Origin: an uncultured cyanobacterium
GTDB lineage: Bacteria; Cyanobacteriota; Cyanobacteriia; Cyanobacteriales; Chroococcidiopsidaceae
Length of the DNA: 6,414 bases
Reading direction: 5' to 3'
Assembly: GCA_946221495.1 (NCBI GenBank)
Contig: CAMIFA010000217.1
Span: 1-6,414, forward strand
Position 1 is the stretch's first letter. Each line of letters starts with the position of its first letter. Positions 6,101-6,414 of the stretch are shown one piece after another. A program made the position numbers and the translations under genes. Under the pieces are notes generated by a model. The model searched no databases, was not told where the DNA came from, and worked only from the letters and a program-made list of their open reading frames with translations.

Positions 6101-6135
6101 TTATTAGTCATTGGTCATTAGTTACTAGTTATTAG
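6101..6135. repeat. Heptamer tandem repeat (STRR type), 5 units
   Basis: Five consecutive 7-bp units with consensus T-Y-A-Y-T-R-G on the plus strand, beginning TTATTAG at 6101 and ending with an identical TTATTAG at 6129. It lies 11 bases upstream of the acpS start codon, in the leader. The rest of the 139-bp gap has a 5-bp CCTTG/CAAGG inverted repeat around 6150-6170 but no terminator or convincing promoter. Confidence 0.8.
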
Positions 6136-6228
6136 CTAACCACGCCTTGATGTGGGGCAAGGTATGCACCTAACTAATGATTACTGAATCCAAGTCAGCA
6201 TAAATAATTTTTCTGCTACCTTGCTGCT

Positions 6229-6414
6229 TTACCTCCTCGTCTCCCTAACTTTTGCAAGTGCTGTAAGCTGTGCTTGGGCTTTATGTAGAGATTCATACCA
6301 TTCTTTTTCCGGATCGCTATCTGCAACAATTCCGGCTCCGACTTGACCCCAAACAATATTGAGCGGCAAGGAGTTAAGCTGTCTTCTATCTTCTGTCTCC
6401 TGTCTCCTCTCTTT
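6229..6414 (-). CDS. trpE: Chorismate-binding enzyme C-terminus, probably anthranilate synthase component I (partial)
   Basis: The last 61 codons and TAA of a gene that continues beyond the window. The fragment has the C-terminal signature of the chorismate-utilising TrpE/PabB/MenF superfamily, WGQVGAGIVADSDPEKEWYE. The GAGIV loop contacts chorismate and the two glutamates spaced as E-W-Y-E correspond to a Mg-binding pair in the family. VGAGIV fits TrpE slightly better than PabB, which favours GGGIV, so the symbol is likely but not certain. TrpE makes anthranilate from chorismate and glutamine-derived ammonia in tryptophan synthesis. Upstream of the motif the frame passes through a heptamer repeat encoding RRQETEDRRQ, which looks like a loop insertion. 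The extreme end, KVRETRR, is also purine-rich and resembles repeat sequence. Confidence 0.8.
   Translation of the reverse strand, partial: KERRQETEDRRQLNSLPLNIVWGQVGAGIVADSDPEKEWYESLHKAQAQLTALAKVRETRR
6382..6414. repeat. Heptamer tandem repeat inside the trpE-like reading frame
   Basis: Four full 7-bp units on the plus strand, TCTTCTA (6382), TCTTCTG (6389), TCTCCTG (6396) and TCTCCTC (6403), plus a partial fifth unit cut by the window edge. Read on the minus strand it is the familiar cyanobacterial GGAGACA-type repeat. It is translated in frame without a stop, so the repeat adds residues rather than breaking the gene. Confidence 0.75.

Noticed and set aside
6145..6175. CCTTG/CAAGG inverted repeat as a trpE terminator
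   Set aside because: Short stem, 8-base loop and no T-rich run on the transcript strand.

Overview
This window looks like a piece of cyanobacterial chromosome. The strongest evidence is gene content: pipX is known only from cyanobacteria, and here it overlaps pipY, with sepF (cdv2) and proC following, an order familiar from cyanobacterial genomes. Two sequence habits agree. The HIP1 octamer GCGATCGC occurs eight times in 6.4 kb, where far less than one copy is expected by chance. Three tracts of degenerate heptamer repeats (STRR type) are also present, which is typical of heterocyst-forming and related filamentous or Chroococcidiopsis-like lineages. I cannot assign a genus.

Every supported gene lies on the minus strand, so transcription runs from position 6414 towards 1. 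In that order: the 3' end of a chorismate-binding enzyme (probably trpE, anthranilate synthase component I), with a heptamer repeat inside its reading frame; a 139-bp gap carrying a five-unit heptamer repeat; acpS (holo-ACP synthase); a 137-bp pipX leader with a consensus -10 box, a perfect palindrome and a possible 8-codon upstream ORF; pipX and pipY overlapping by 4 bp; a 294-bp gap with a good sigma70-type promoter for sepF and a doubtful 66-codon ORF; sepF; a 60-bp gap with a four-unit heptamer repeat; proC; and a Ski2-like RNA helicase with a C-terminal DSHCT region. The last 86 bases hold no gene.

Functionally the window is mostly core metabolism and housekeeping. PipX links 2-oxoglutarate and energy sensing (through PII and NtcA) to nitrogen gene expression, and PipY belongs to the PLP-homeostasis family. 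SepF tethers FtsZ to the membrane, ProC makes proline, AcpS activates acyl carrier protein and the helicase handles RNA. No mobile element, CRISPR array, RNA gene or defence system is visible, and I found no convincing new biological system. The most interesting details are small: heptamer repeats placed exactly at gene edges and inside an enzyme's reading frame, the structured pipX leader, and a 14-bp motif shared by two intergenic gaps and split by 15 bp in one of them.
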